Of a stretch of 64,000 nt of DNA, positions 56,090-64,000 are shown piece after piece. This stretch comes from Bradyrhizobium sp. URHD0069 (GTDB taxonomy: Bacteria > Pseudomonadota > Alphaproteobacteria > Rhizobiales > Xanthobacteraceae): positions 1 through 64,000 of the forward strand of contig NZ_JNIJ01000024.1 of NCBI RefSeq assembly GCF_000701345.1. Direction: 5' to 3'. The position numbers were made by a program, and so were the translations under genes. Under the pieces are notes generated by a model. It had not been told where the DNA came from. It saw nothing but the letters and a program-made list of their open reading frames with translations, and searched no databases. Position 1 is the first letter of the stretch. Every line of letters begins with the position of its first letter.

Positions 56090-57373
56090 CTACGCCGCGT
56101 TCAAAGCCTGCGCAATATCGGCGATCAAATCCGCCGGGTGTTCGATACCGATCGACAGCCGGATCGTGGAGTCGAGAATGCCTATTTTCTCGCGGATGTC
56201 GACGGGAACGCCGGAGTGGGTCATGCTTGCGGGCAGGCTGGCAAGTGACTCGGTGCCGCCGAGGCTCACCGCCAGCTTGAAGATTTGCAGCGCGTTCAGG
56301 AATTGGAAGGCGGCGGCCTGGCCGCCGACGATGTCGAACGAGAAGGTCGAGCCCGCGGCGGTGCATTGCCTGGCGAACAGGCGGCCGGCCGGCGAGTCCG
56401 CTGCGTGGTAAGGAAGGTAATGGACTTTTGCCACCTTGGCGTGGTCGTGCAGGTAATCCGCCACGAGCCGCGCATTCTGGTCGGCTTTTTCCATGCGGAT
56501 ACCAAGCGTTTCCAGCGACCGGCTGATCATCCAGCAGGAATGCGGATCCAGTTGGGTGCCGATGGCGCCTCGCAGCGCCCTAATGTCCTTCATGATGGCT
56601 TTTGAACCGAGCGCTGCGCCCGCGATCAGGTCGGAATGACCGCCGACATATTTGGTCAACGAGTACAGCGAGAGATCGGCGCCGTGTTCGATCGGCCGCT
56701 GAAACACCGGCCCGAGCAGCGTGTTGTCGCAGGCGACGATCGGCCTGTGCCCCTGAGCTTTGCCGATCATCTCGGCGACGCCGCGGACCATCGCGATATC
56801 GACCAAGCCGTTGGTGGGATTGGCTGGGGTTTCGATCAAGATCATCGCAACCCGGCCCTTGTGCATGGCGTCCTCGGCCGCCAGCCGGACGGCGGTTTCG
56901 TCGATACCGTCGGCAAAGCCCACCGCACCGATGGAGAGACCTGCAAGCGTCTTCGCAAGCAGCGTTTCCGTCCCACCATAGAGCGGTTGAGAGTGCAGAA
57001 TGACGTCGCCGGGCCGGACGAATGCGAGGATCGTGGTCGCGATCGCCGCCATGCCGGATGAGAACAGCGCGCATTTCTCGGTGCGCTCGTAGACAGCGAG
57101 CCTGTCCTCGACGATCTCGCTGTTGGGATGATTGAACCGCGAATAAACCAGGCCCGCGCCCATCCCCTCGGGGGGTTCGCGCCGGCCCGAGACGAAATCG
57201 AAAAAATCCTGTCCGTCTTCGGCGGTCCTGAAGACGAAGGTCGAGGTCAGGAAAACCGGTGGTTTGACGGCGCCTTCTGACAGTTGCGGATCGTAGCCGT
57301 AGTTCAGCATCAGCGTTTCCGGATGCAGCATGTGGTTGCCGATGTGGGTCTTCGACGGAAACGGTTTCACCAT
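56090..57373 (-). CDS. Cystathionine gamma-synthase-family PLP enzyme
   Basis: A 427-residue Cys/Met-metabolism PLP enzyme. PLP Lys241 lies in [31 protein letters not shown] and ETPANPTN are further hallmarks, as is [20 protein letters not shown] at the end. Family members include cystathionine synthase/lyase, O-acylhomoserine sulfhydrylase and methionine gamma-lyase. The extra N-terminal part and [16 protein letters not shown] fit the synthase/Met-lyase-like branch. Exact reaction not readable. Confidence 0.82.
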   Translation of the reverse strand: MVKPFPSKTHIGNHMLHPETLMLNYGYDPQLSEGAVKPPVFLTSTFVFRTAEDGQDFFDFVSGRREPPEGMGAGLVYSRFNHPNSEIVEDRLAVYERTEKCALFSSGMAAIATTILAFVRPGDVILHSQPLYGGTETLLAKTLAGLSIGAVGFADGIDETAVRLAAEDAMHKGRVAMILIETPANPTNGLVDIAMVRGVAEMIGKAQGHRPIVACDNTLLGPVFQRPIEHGADLSLYSLTKYVGGHSDLIAGAALGSKAIMKDIRALRGAIGTQLDPHSCWMISRSLETLGIRMEKADQNARLVADYLHDHAKVAKVHYLPYHAADSPAGRLFARQCTAAGSTFSFDIVGGQAAAFQFLNALQIFKLAVSLGGTESLASLPASMTHSGVPVDIREKIGILDSTIRLSIGIEHPADLIADIAQALNAA

Positions 57374-57436
57374 GGCCTGCCTCCCTGTCTGGATTCGGAA
57401 CGTCGATGTGCGCGGGAGAGGCGTATTCCGACCATC

Positions 57437-57700
57437 TCACTCCTCTATCACCGCCTTCACAAACCATACCGGATCGTCGCAGAATTCGCGCATGACCTTG
57501 TAGTGATCCGTCTCTCCGAATGGCCGATATTGTCCATCCGCCGCATCACTTCAAAAATTCGATCTGACGCGAGGGAGACAGCGCCGATTCCGGTTCGTCG
57601 AAAATGAAGATGTCTTGCCGCTGGCAGCGGCTCTTCGAAGAAGCGCAAAAAGCCTTCGCCATGCGAGTGCGAGAGGAAGTCAGGTTGGGTGATGCGCAAA
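57437..57700 (-). pseudogene. Decayed partial copy of the AAA ATPase gene
   Basis: Pieces in different frames match the gene at 58653: PDFLSHSHGEGFLRFFEE, IFIFDEPESALSPSRQIEFL, VMRRMDNIGHS and, at the end, TDHYKVMREFCDDP...FVKAVIEE. The middle part between MRRMDN and TDHYKV is deleted. A duplicated gene end that has decayed. Confidence 0.7.
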
Positions 57701-57795
57701 AGACCGATCGGCCGTTCCGGTGGCCAATCCCTTTATATCCGAACTCATGCCCGACGTTCATTGTCTCGAGTTGGCTGGCGCCCTCACTCGCAACG

Positions 57796-58089
57796 CTACT
57801 TCCGTCGGCGACGTGTTCGCTTAAGCACACGCTTTCGGCTTCGGCCCGAACTGAGCCCGCCCAGCCGTTTCGCGTTTGCCGCTACTTTCCGTCGATATCG
57901 ATGAACTATTGCATCGCCCGAAGCACCAGTCATTAGGCTTGTGGTGGCCTGCATGGCAGCGTGGATCTTTTCGCTGACCATTCGTTCAGCTTCGCGCCGG
58001 GCGCGTTTGCCGCCGCGCATCAGCTTCATCATCCGCAGCGCGACCACGCCATTTGCTTCTAGCGCCAACATCATCAACGAGTTGAACAT
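57796..58089 (-). CDS. Hypothetical basic helical protein
   Basis: A 97-residue protein from ATG 58089 (MFNSLMMLALEANGVVALRM). The helical part MVSEKIHAAMQATTSLM...HRYRRKVAANAKRL resembles short conserved Bradyrhizobium proteins. The C-terminus is a run of Arg/Lys (SGRSRKRVLKRTRRRRK). Function unknown; nucleic-acid or membrane association is possible. Confidence 0.55.
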   Translation of the reverse strand: MFNSLMMLALEANGVVALRMMKLMRGGKRARREAERMVSEKIHAAMQATTSLMTGASGDAIVHRYRRKVAANAKRLGGLSSGRSRKRVLKRTRRRRK

Positions 58090-58119
58090 CCGCAGCCCTC
58101 TCCACAACTGTCGCACCAG

Positions 58120-58652
58120 GACGAAAGGTTTGCATGTTCCGAACGCGCACTTGATCCCCGAAACAGGCTTGGTGGAAGCCTAAGCAAACGCTTCCGCCCC
58201 TCGGTGTGTGCCGCTTACATGAAAAGCCTCGAAGATAGCCTTCTGGCCTTTTCAGATCGGCGTAGATCCGGCCGTGTCCAATGTTCCTCGCCGCACATCA
58301 GTTGTGCCAGAACAACACTAAAAGAAGAATGATCGGGAGCGGAACTCCCAACAACCATAACAAAGCGCCTCTGCCGAAACCCATGACGTGCTCCACAGCT
58401 AATTTGCATTACTCAATTAAGCCGCGACGCTTCCGAGCGTTCCCCTCAGAGGATGGGCCGCTCGGCAAATCTTGTATTGGGCACGTCGTTTTTGTTGGGA
58501 ACAAACGTCAGGGTTGATGAATAGCGCGCGGCGCAGAGTGGCTCAGCCTATCCGTTGCTTTTGCTGATTGGATGAATGTGGCGCAATCGGTTCACCACGC
58601 GCTACTGCCTGGCGAAGGCGGACGACCAGAGCCGAGCAAGACGGCAGAGTGA
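58120..58652. other. No supported gene
   Basis: Overlapping short frames only (for example a 64-residue frame on the minus strand at 58215-58409), none with a plausible start and family. Base composition is lower in GC than the neighbours, which fits decayed DNA. Confidence 0.4.
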
Positions 58653-59423
58653 CTATTCATCCATCACCGCTTCCACGAACCCCGCCGGATCGGCGCAAAA
58701 TTCGCGTATGACCTTGTAGTGATCCGTCTGTTCGACGGTCACCGTTTCCAATCCATACTTTGACAACCGCAGCAGGCGCGCATTGGGATAAGCCATCAGC
58801 ATCGGGGAATGCGTGGCCATAATCACCTGGCAATTTTGGGAGTTATCCATCCGCCGCATCAACTTTAGAAACTCGATCTGGCGCGAGGGCGACAGCGCGG
58901 ATTCCGGTTCGTCGAAGATGAAGATGCCCTGGCGCTGGCAGCGCTCCTCGAAGAAGCGCAAGAAGCCCTCGCCATGCGAATGGGACAGGAAGTCCGGCGG
59001 GGGTGGGCCAGGCGTACCGATAGCGGCTTCATCCAGATATCTCGCCAGCGAGAAGAAACTCTCGGCGCGGAAGAACCAGCCGTTGGTGATCTTCGGCAGC
59101 CAACTCGCGCGCAGCGCCGTTGAAAGCTGTCCGCCCATCTTCTCCAGCGCGTTCGAGTGATCGACCGGCATGTACCCCTTGCCGCCCCCGGCTTCGTCGT
59201 ATCCGGCGAGTACGGCGATCCCCTCCAGAAACGTGGATTTGCCGGTGCCGTTTTCCCCGGCGATGATCGTGATCGAGCGATCGAATTCGAGCTCGAAGTC
59301 ATCCTGCAGGAACGGCAGACAGAACGGATAGGCCGCGCGGTCGGCGATGCGCGATGGATCGAGCCAAATGCGCCTCAGGTACGGCGCCGGCATCCGAATT
59401 GTGCGGTTTCGTCTCGAACCCAT
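58653..59423 (-). CDS. AAA-family (RecF/SMC-like ABC) ATPase
   Basis: A 256-residue protein. Walker A GENGTGKST in FDRSITIIAGENGTGKSTFL, then the ABC-type signature region (LSHSHGEGFLRFFEERC), Walker B IFIFDEPESALSP and the H-loop in VIMATHSPMLMAY. This is the compact head of OLD/RecF-like ATPases without nuclease domain. Often found alone or with nuclease partners; none is seen here. A decayed copy of its end lies at 57437. Confidence 0.8.
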   Translation of the reverse strand: MGSRRNRTIRMPAPYLRRIWLDPSRIADRAAYPFCLPFLQDDFELEFDRSITIIAGENGTGKSTFLEGIAVLAGYDEAGGGKGYMPVDHSNALEKMGGQLSTALRASWLPKITNGWFFRAESFFSLARYLDEAAIGTPGPPPPDFLSHSHGEGFLRFFEERCQRQGIFIFDEPESALSPSRQIEFLKLMRRMDNSQNCQVIMATHSPMLMAYPNARLLRLSKYGLETVTVEQTDHYKVIREFCADPAGFVEAVMDE

Positions 59424-59718
59424 GCAGTCAGGAACTGCCTAATACCCGGTGGTTAAACCCAGTATCATTACAACCTGGCCGGGTCACGGGTTTTCAGACC
59501 GTTCAAGTCGATTGCCGCGGTCCGGATAGTGCTTTGGATCCGGCCGGCAACTCATGAGCGCAATCTTCGGCATCACGCCCTCTGTTGGGCGAAAGATTTT
59601 GCATCACCCCGGCGCATTGCGCCGCAGGATCGCGGAGCTTCTTGTCAAAAAGTCTGACATTCGGCACCTTTGATTGCAAAATGCCAGACCATGCGAAGCT
59701 TGTAGCGATTACACCGCA

Positions 59719-60048
59719 ATGCCCAGCTCCACCTACGCCCTCTTCCGCAACGCGATTCTCGCCGAGCAGCAGGTAACCTGCACTTATCTGGGCCGCCCGC
59801 GCGAAGTCTGCCCGCACATTATCGGCAAGGACAGAGACGGCGCGGAAGCTGTGCTGGCATGGCAATTTGCAGGAGAAAGCAGCGGCAAGCTGCCGCAATG
59901 GCGTTGTCTAAAACTTGCTAACGTCAGAAACGCCCGCGCCCGTGAAGGCCGATGGCATGAAGGCGGCGGCGCGCACACGACGCCGCAAAAATGCGTCACC
60001 AGGATCGACCTCGACATTAACGTGCACGTGCGCAAGCGGCGAAACTAG
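59719..60048 (+). CDS. Hypothetical WYL-like small protein
   Basis: A 109-residue soluble protein from ATG 59719 (MPSSTYALFRNAILAEQQVT). The patterns CTYLGRPREVCPHIIGKDRD and VLAWQFAGES resemble the SH3-like WYL fold, which binds ligands or nucleotides in regulators. Conserved in Bradyrhizobium. The frame is open upstream to 59674 without support. Confidence 0.6.
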   Translation: MPSSTYALFRNAILAEQQVTCTYLGRPREVCPHIIGKDRDGAEAVLAWQFAGESSGKLPQWRCLKLANVRNARAREGRWHEGGGAHTTPQKCVTRIDLDINVHVRKRRN

Positions 60049-60181
60049 CCGGAATTCGGCGCTCGTACACGGTCTCGAAGCAAAGTTTTGGTTATAGCAG
60101 CCGCATTGCTTGCCGCCGTCTCCTGAGCTATCCCAACAAAAGCCGGCCGGTCTGTTGCCCTGATTGCAATCTGTGAGTGCG

Positions 60182-60586
60182 TCATTGGCCGTGCTTAAGC
60201 ATGTCGTCGTCGCTCAAGTCCCAGTCCTGCCACAACTGCAGGGCCGCGAGCAGCACCACGAGTCCGCCAAGACTTGGATGCCAGAATCGCAGCAGACCGT
60301 GGCCGGAATAGCCGAAGACGTAGGGCGATGCGATCAGCCACAGGCCAAGCAGGATTTCGGCGACGTGCTCCCAACGCTGCAACGCAACATACTCCAGCTG
60401 GGCAAGGCCGAACACCAGGATGCCGACCGTAAAGGTATTCAGAATCACGAAGCTGCGTTCGGCATCGACAACGCCATGGTCTCCCTGCATGGGAAACCAT
60501 GGCGACAACACGATCAGCACGCCAAGCAGCATGCCGCACCAGTCTTCCCATGTTCGGTGAGTTTTGAAAAAACGAAAGTCCGACAT
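60182..60586 (-). CDS. SPW repeat membrane protein
   Basis: A 134-residue protein with four hydrophobic helices from ATG 60586 (GGGGAGG is 7 nt upstream). Two SPW motifs (GVLIVLSPWF and GLWLIASPYVFGY) mark the family. Helix pairs repeat internally. Inner membrane location inferred. Function of the family unknown. Confidence 0.75.
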   Translation of the reverse strand: MSDFRFFKTHRTWEDWCGMLLGVLIVLSPWFPMQGDHGVVDAERSFVILNTFTVGILVFGLAQLEYVALQRWEHVAEILLGLWLIASPYVFGYSGHGLLRFWHPSLGGLVVLLAALQLWQDWDLSDDDMLKHGQ

Positions 60587-60854
60587 TGTCGACCTCCCCT
60601 GATAAGAGGCATACGTCGGCGGCTGGCGAGCATGACACTGCGATTGTCGAACGACCTGTCCGGCCGCATGGAGGGCGTATGTCCGTTTTGAACGTGGGGA
60701 TGGCATTCGTTCCTGCAAGGCCCATTCAGAGCAATTTCGTGATCTGCAAGGGGTCTGAAAAAGCGCATCACCGCGAATCTGAAGATGCGGGCCCTGGTTT
60801 TTCGCGGGTGAAGCGAATAACGAGAACACCGAATACACCGACGGATTGGCTGAC

Positions 60855-61133
60855 ATGAACAACACGGTTTCCAACAACCCATCGCTTCACCGTTACGAAC
60901 TGAAGGTCGACGGCCATGTCGCCGCGACTTATTACGCGATCGCCGACGGCGTCATCACCTTCGAGCATACCGAGGTGCCGCCTGAACTCGGCGGCAAGGG
61001 CATCGGATCGAAGCTGGTCAAGGGCGCGCTCGACCAGGTGCGGACCGAGGGATTGAAGGTCATCGCACAGTGCCCGTTCGTCAAAGCCTGGATCGAGAAG
61101 CACCCGGATTATACGAGCCTGCTGAAGGCCTAG
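60855..61133 (+). CDS. GNAT-like N-acetyltransferase (YjdJ-type), copy 1
   Basis: A 92-residue protein from ATG 60855 (MNNTVSNNPSLHRYELKVDG). The acetyl-CoA loop is PPELGGKGIGSKLVKGALDQ, followed by the VIAQCPFVKAWIEKHPDY end typical of the small stand-alone GNAT_like family (YjdJ, Atu2258). Substrate unknown. Paralogue of the next gene. Confidence 0.75.
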   Translation: MNNTVSNNPSLHRYELKVDGHVAATYYAIADGVITFEHTEVPPELGGKGIGSKLVKGALDQVRTEGLKVIAQCPFVKAWIEKHPDYTSLLKA

Positions 61134-61203
61134 ATCGCCGGTTTGCATCAGTGGGTTCACGCGCCTAAATGACTGGCGCAATCGTTCTTTGGAAATGGCA
61201 ATC

Positions 61204-61482
61204 ATGAACACAGGCAACGTCCGCGACAACAAGGCGCAAAGCCGTTTCGAACTCGATGTCGGGGGCGCGGTAGCCTTTGCGAATTATCGCCTCGCGTCGT
61301 CGACTGTCGTCATCACTCACACCGAGACGCCCCGCGCGCTGCGCGGCCAGGGCATCGCGTCAGAACTGGTGCAAGGCGCCTTGAAACTGATCCGCGACGA
61401 TGGGCTAAAGGTCGTCGCCGGCTGCAGCTTCGTGGTGGATTATTTGCGCAAGCATCCCGAGTACGCGGATCTGATGGGGTGA
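61204..61482 (+). CDS. GNAT-like N-acetyltransferase (YjdJ-type), copy 2
   Basis: A 92-residue paralogue from ATG 61204 (GGAA 9 nt upstream). Same layout: PRALRGQGIASELVQGALKL for CoA binding and VVAGCSFVVDYLRKHPEYAD. The two genes are 70 bp apart in the same direction and probably derive from a tandem duplication. Confidence 0.72.
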   Translation: MNTGNVRDNKAQSRFELDVGGAVAFANYRLASSTVVITHTETPRALRGQGIASELVQGALKLIRDDGLKVVAGCSFVVDYLRKHPEYADLMG

Positions 61483-61510
61483 CCAACGGCGGCGTCGCCA
61501 CAACGTCGCT

Positions 61511-61562
61511 GTCATCCCACGCGAACGCGAGGTTAGGGGTCCCTGCGTTCCGCGGGGATGAC
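61511..61562. repeat. Dispersed palindrome (GTCATCCCACGCGAACGC / GCGTTCCGCGGGGATGAC)
   Basis: Complementary arms at both ends of a 52-bp stretch between the GNAT gene and the convergent FAH gene. Non-coding, looks like a common intergenic repeat; may also serve as a two-way terminator. Confidence 0.7.
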
Positions 61563-61596
61563 CACGGAATATGATGGCGCGCTGCGGCTGGTAGCC

Positions 61597-62388
61597 TCAC
61601 ACAATCTTAATGGACATGTCCGGCAGGCCATCCAACTTGCACAACAGCACGTCGCCCTTGACCACCGGACCGACATTCTCCGGCGTGCCGGAATAGATGA
61701 TGTCGCCCGCCTTCAGCTCGAAGGCTTCGGACAATTTCGAGATCTGCTCCGCGACGCTCCAGATCATGTTCTGCAGGTTCGAGTTCTGCTTGACCGTATT
61801 GTTCACGGCCAGCGAGATCGCGCCCTTGGTGAAATGCCCGGTTTTCGCGACCGGGTGGATCGGACCGAGTACGGCGGAGCGGTCGAAGCTCTTGCCGATC
61901 TCCCATGGCTTCTTCTCGTCCCCCATGGCGCGCTGCAGGTCGCGTCGCGTCATATCGAGACCGAGCGCATAGCCGTAGACATGTTCGAGCGCCGCTTCCG
62001 TCGGGATGTTGGTGCCGCCCGACTTCAGTGCCGCGACCAGCTCGACCTCATAGTGATAGTTCTTGGTCAGCGACGGATAGGGATGATCCCCGACCGTCCC
62101 GATCGCGACGTTCTGGATCGCATCGGTTGGCTTTTGAAAGAAGAACGGCGGCTCCCGCGTCGGGTCGGAGCCCATTTCGCGCGAATGCGCGGCATAGTTT
62201 CGCCCGATGCAATAGATCCGTCGCACCGGAAACACATCGGTCTCGCCGACGATGGGGATCGTGGTGATGCCCACCGGAAAAATGACTTTCGGGCCGGCTT
62301 GCGCTTCGGCCGAAGCGCTTTGCGTGGCGGCGCCCGCCAGCGCCAGTGCGCCTGTTGCGAGGACGGTTCTGCGATCGACGGTATCCAT
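61597..62388 (-). CDS. Fumarylacetoacetate-hydrolase-family protein with Tat signal
   Basis: A 263-residue protein. The N-terminus DRRTVLATGALALAG fits a twin-arginine signal followed by cleavage near SA-EA. The FAH fold follows with metal ligands in YHYEVELVAALKSGG (E-x-E) and GLDMTRRDLQ (Asp), ending in GDIIYSGTPENVGPVVKGDV. FAH-family enzymes cleave C-C bonds of acylpyruvates and are almost always cytoplasmic, so the export signal is unusual. Confidence 0.8.
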   Translation of the reverse strand: MDTVDRRTVLATGALALAGAATQSASAEAQAGPKVIFPVGITTIPIVGETDVFPVRRIYCIGRNYAAHSREMGSDPTREPPFFFQKPTDAIQNVAIGTVGDHPYPSLTKNYHYEVELVAALKSGGTNIPTEAALEHVYGYALGLDMTRRDLQRAMGDEKKPWEIGKSFDRSAVLGPIHPVAKTGHFTKGAISLAVNNTVKQNSNLQNMIWSVAEQISKLSEAFELKAGDIIYSGTPENVGPVVKGDVLLCKLDGLPDMSIKIV

Positions 62389-62535
62389 GGCGTTCTCCCC
62401 TGTCTTGTCGGTTTCTTGTTCGAGGGCTTATCTAAACCCGCGCGATGCCGGGCAGGATAAAGCCTGCGGCTGCACTGCGACACAAAAAAGGGCCCGCATA
62501 GAGGCGAGTTTCTCAGTCTATTCCCGGACGAGCGG

Positions 62536-62931
62536 TTAGTGCTTGATCTCAGGCGGCAGCTTGCCGCCGTTCGCGGCGAGCTTCACCATCACCTGTTTGT
62601 GCAGCCAGACGTTCATCTTCGCGGAATCGTTGCTGTCGCCGGTGTAACCGAGCTCCTTGGCCAGATCCTTGCGGGCGGCAAGGCTGGAATCGATGTCGAG
62701 CGCCTTCATCAGATCGACGATCGAGGTGCGCCATTCCAGTTTTTCCTTTTTAGCCGCAACCGCCTTGTCCAGAATGGGCGCGACGTCGACGGTCTGCGCC
62801 GGAGCGGCCGGTGTAGCGCCCGATCCTGCGGTGGTCGTGGTCGTGGTCGCACCGCCGCCTGCGGGCGCGGCGCCGGCGGTGGTGGTGGTGGTGCCGAAGA
62901 TTGCGCCCATGATTTTGCCGAAAATACTCAT
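62536..62931 (-). CDS. DUF3597 protein
   Basis: A 131-residue protein from ATG 62931 (AAGGGAG upstream). Short N-terminal MSIFGKIMGAIFG, then a Thr/Gly/Ala/Pro low-complexity linker (about 14-48), then the DUF3597 domain (LEWRTSIVDLMKALDIDSSL ... GYTGDSNDSAKMNVWLHKQV). Family function unknown; the C-terminal domain looks like a small helical fold. Confidence 0.8.
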   Translation of the reverse strand: MSIFGKIMGAIFGTTTTTAGAAPAGGGATTTTTTAGSGATPAAPAQTVDVAPILDKAVAAKKEKLEWRTSIVDLMKALDIDSSLAARKDLAKELGYTGDSNDSAKMNVWLHKQVMVKLAANGGKLPPEIKH

Positions 62932-63118
62932 CGTTTTCTCCCTTGAACTTGAGGATATTGTGAAGGGCTTGAACGGCACTTTTCTGCGCTGCCGGCAACA
63001 CCGGGCCGGACCAGTCCGAAGCTTAATCTCCTCAGATGCGCTTGCCAATGCGGACCGGCGCAATCTGAACCATCGGCGTGTTCCGACCTGCGAGAAGCCC
63101 TGTGGCGCGGCTAGGAAG

Positions 63119-63163
63119 ACTTCAAGGCGGTGCCGTCGCTTCGCTCCCTTGCAATGACGAGAA
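63119..63163. repeat. Dispersed repeat fragment
   Basis: GGTGCCGTCGCTTCGCTCCC and TTGCAATGACG form the typical non-coding repeat seen near many Bradyrhizobium genes. It lies between DUF3597 and the transglycosylase gene. Confidence 0.45.
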
Positions 63164-63255
63164 GCAGCCTTGTTTTGGCCGCGCTTGCCACGGACATTTG
63201 TGTTGTCCGGTCACAACTCGTCATGGCGAATCGATTGCAGGTGCTGAGAGCCCCG

Positions 63256-64000
63256 ATGACCCTTCGTTCTCTTTCCAGAGCGTTAGCGGTGAGCGCCGCT
63301 CTGTTCATACCGGGAGCGTCGGCACTAGCGGCATCCTGCGGCACCGGCAACTTTGATGCATGGCTTAACGAATTCAGGAGCGAAGCCGCAGCCAAGGGAA
63401 TTTCCCAATCGGCCATCGCATCCGGCCTGGCTGGCGTGACGCTGGATCAGGCGGTGTTGTCGCGGGATCGTTCGCAGCGGGCCTTCAACCAAAGTTTCGA
63501 GGAGTTTTCGGGGCGTATGGTCCCTCCCCGTCTCGCTCGCGGCGCCAACATGATGAAGCAATATGGTTCGGTGCTCGCCCGCATCGAACAAAGTTACGGC
63601 GTGCCGGGCGAAGTGCTGGTAGCGATCTGGGGGCTCGAGACCGACTTCGGCGTCAACATCGGAAAATTTCCGACCATACGCTCGCTGGCGACGCTGGCGT
63701 ACGACTGCCGGCGCTCGGAGATGTTCCGTGCGGAATTGATGGATGCGCTGCGCATCGTCGAGCGCGGAGATCTCGCGCCATCGGAAATGCGCGGCGCTTG
63801 GGCCGGTGAGCTCGGCCAGACCCAGTTCATGCCCTCGTCCTACATCAAATTCGCTGTCGATTTCGACGGCAACGGCCGCCGCGATCTCTTGCGCAGTGCG
63901 CCCGATGTGCTGGCATCGACCGCGAACTACCTTGCCGGTCACGGCTGGCAGCGCGGCAAGGACTGGGAGCCCGGCAGTGCGAATTTCGCTGCCATCCAGC
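63256..64000 (+). CDS. Lytic murein transglycosylase (MltB-type), 3' end outside window
   Basis: About 248 residues are visible; the gene continues past base 64000. ATG 63256 gives a good signal peptide (MTLRSLSRALAVSAALFIPG, cut near LAA-SC); ATG 63223 is in frame upstream. The SLT/MltB core shows GVPGEVLVAIWGLETDFGVN with catalytic Glu, then GAWAGELGQTQFMPSSYIKF and VDFDGNGRRDLL. It cleaves peptidoglycan in the periplasm. Confidence 0.9.
   Translation, partial: MTLRSLSRALAVSAALFIPGASALAASCGTGNFDAWLNEFRSEAAAKGISQSAIASGLAGVTLDQAVLSRDRSQRAFNQSFEEFSGRMVPPRLARGANMMKQYGSVLARIEQSYGVPGEVLVAIWGLETDFGVNIGKFPTIRSLATLAYDCRRSEMFRAELMDALRIVERGDLAPSEMRGAWAGELGQTQFMPSSYIKFAVDFDGNGRRDLLRSAPDVLASTANYLAGHGWQRGKDWEPGSANFAAIQ

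Overview
The window looks like a chromosome segment of a Bradyrhizobium-type alphaproteobacterium (Nitrobacteraceae). The GC content is high. It carries small families typical of that group (DUF3551, DUF992, DUF3597, Omp25-like barrels) and a housekeeping block tgt-queA-cyclophilins-coaD-gyrA-ssb-omp-uvrA. Two GTTC-N7-GTTC boxes, the alphaproteobacterial LexA motif, lie upstream of ssb and uvrA. All assignments come from reading translated sequence by eye; no database search was run.

Layout. 1-8.16 kb: the end of an integrated genetic element. It holds IS30, IS110 and two rve-type transposase remnants, small phage-like genes, a DnaB-N/RepA-like helicase beside a dense TGTGAC/GTCACA array, an excisionase-like protein and a P4-type integrase. 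It ends at a 48-bp copy of the 3' part of tRNA-Lys(TTT), taken as the attachment site. 8.2-11.3 kb: decayed accessory genes, including a worn Fic toxin/antitoxin pair and a VOC protein.

11.5-16.0 kb: the most interesting locus, a thiazole/oxazole-modified peptide (TOMM/LAP) cluster. It has a 165-aa precursor whose last ~75 residues are Gly/Cys repeats with 17 Cys, a hairpin that may attenuate transcription, a fused ThiF-like/YcaO cyclodehydratase (748 aa) and a SagB-type azoline dehydrogenase (485 aa). The leader has a signal-peptide-like hydrophobic segment. No dedicated exporter, leader peptidase or immunity gene is visible nearby.

16.2-30.2 kb: accessory genes. These include an ArsR-SRPBCC regulator with a frameshift plus a RibD-C reductase, an MBOAT/SGNH O-acetylation pair, an orphan CpaB, an Omp25-like barrel, a formyltransferase, RidA and EamA. 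Scattered through it is a family of tiny minus-strand ORFs (MIKLT...WVHPDE), two of them paired with tiny membrane ORFs. 30.3-37.6 kb: a catabolic uptake operon (amidohydrolase, LivK, LivH, fused LivM-LivG, LivF, SDR) transcribed away from a GntR/FCD regulator.

37.8-64 kb: mostly core genes. They include a secreted caspase-like protein, cysK with an overlapping BrnA-like antitoxin, tgt/queA, cyclophilins, coaD, gyrA, ssb, uvrA, a Cys/Met-metabolism PLP enzyme, an AAA ATPase with a decayed partial copy, a Tat-exported FAH-family protein and an MltB-type transglycosylase cut by the window end. Palindromic repeats are scattered here; one sits in frame inside uvrA and adds about 43 residues.
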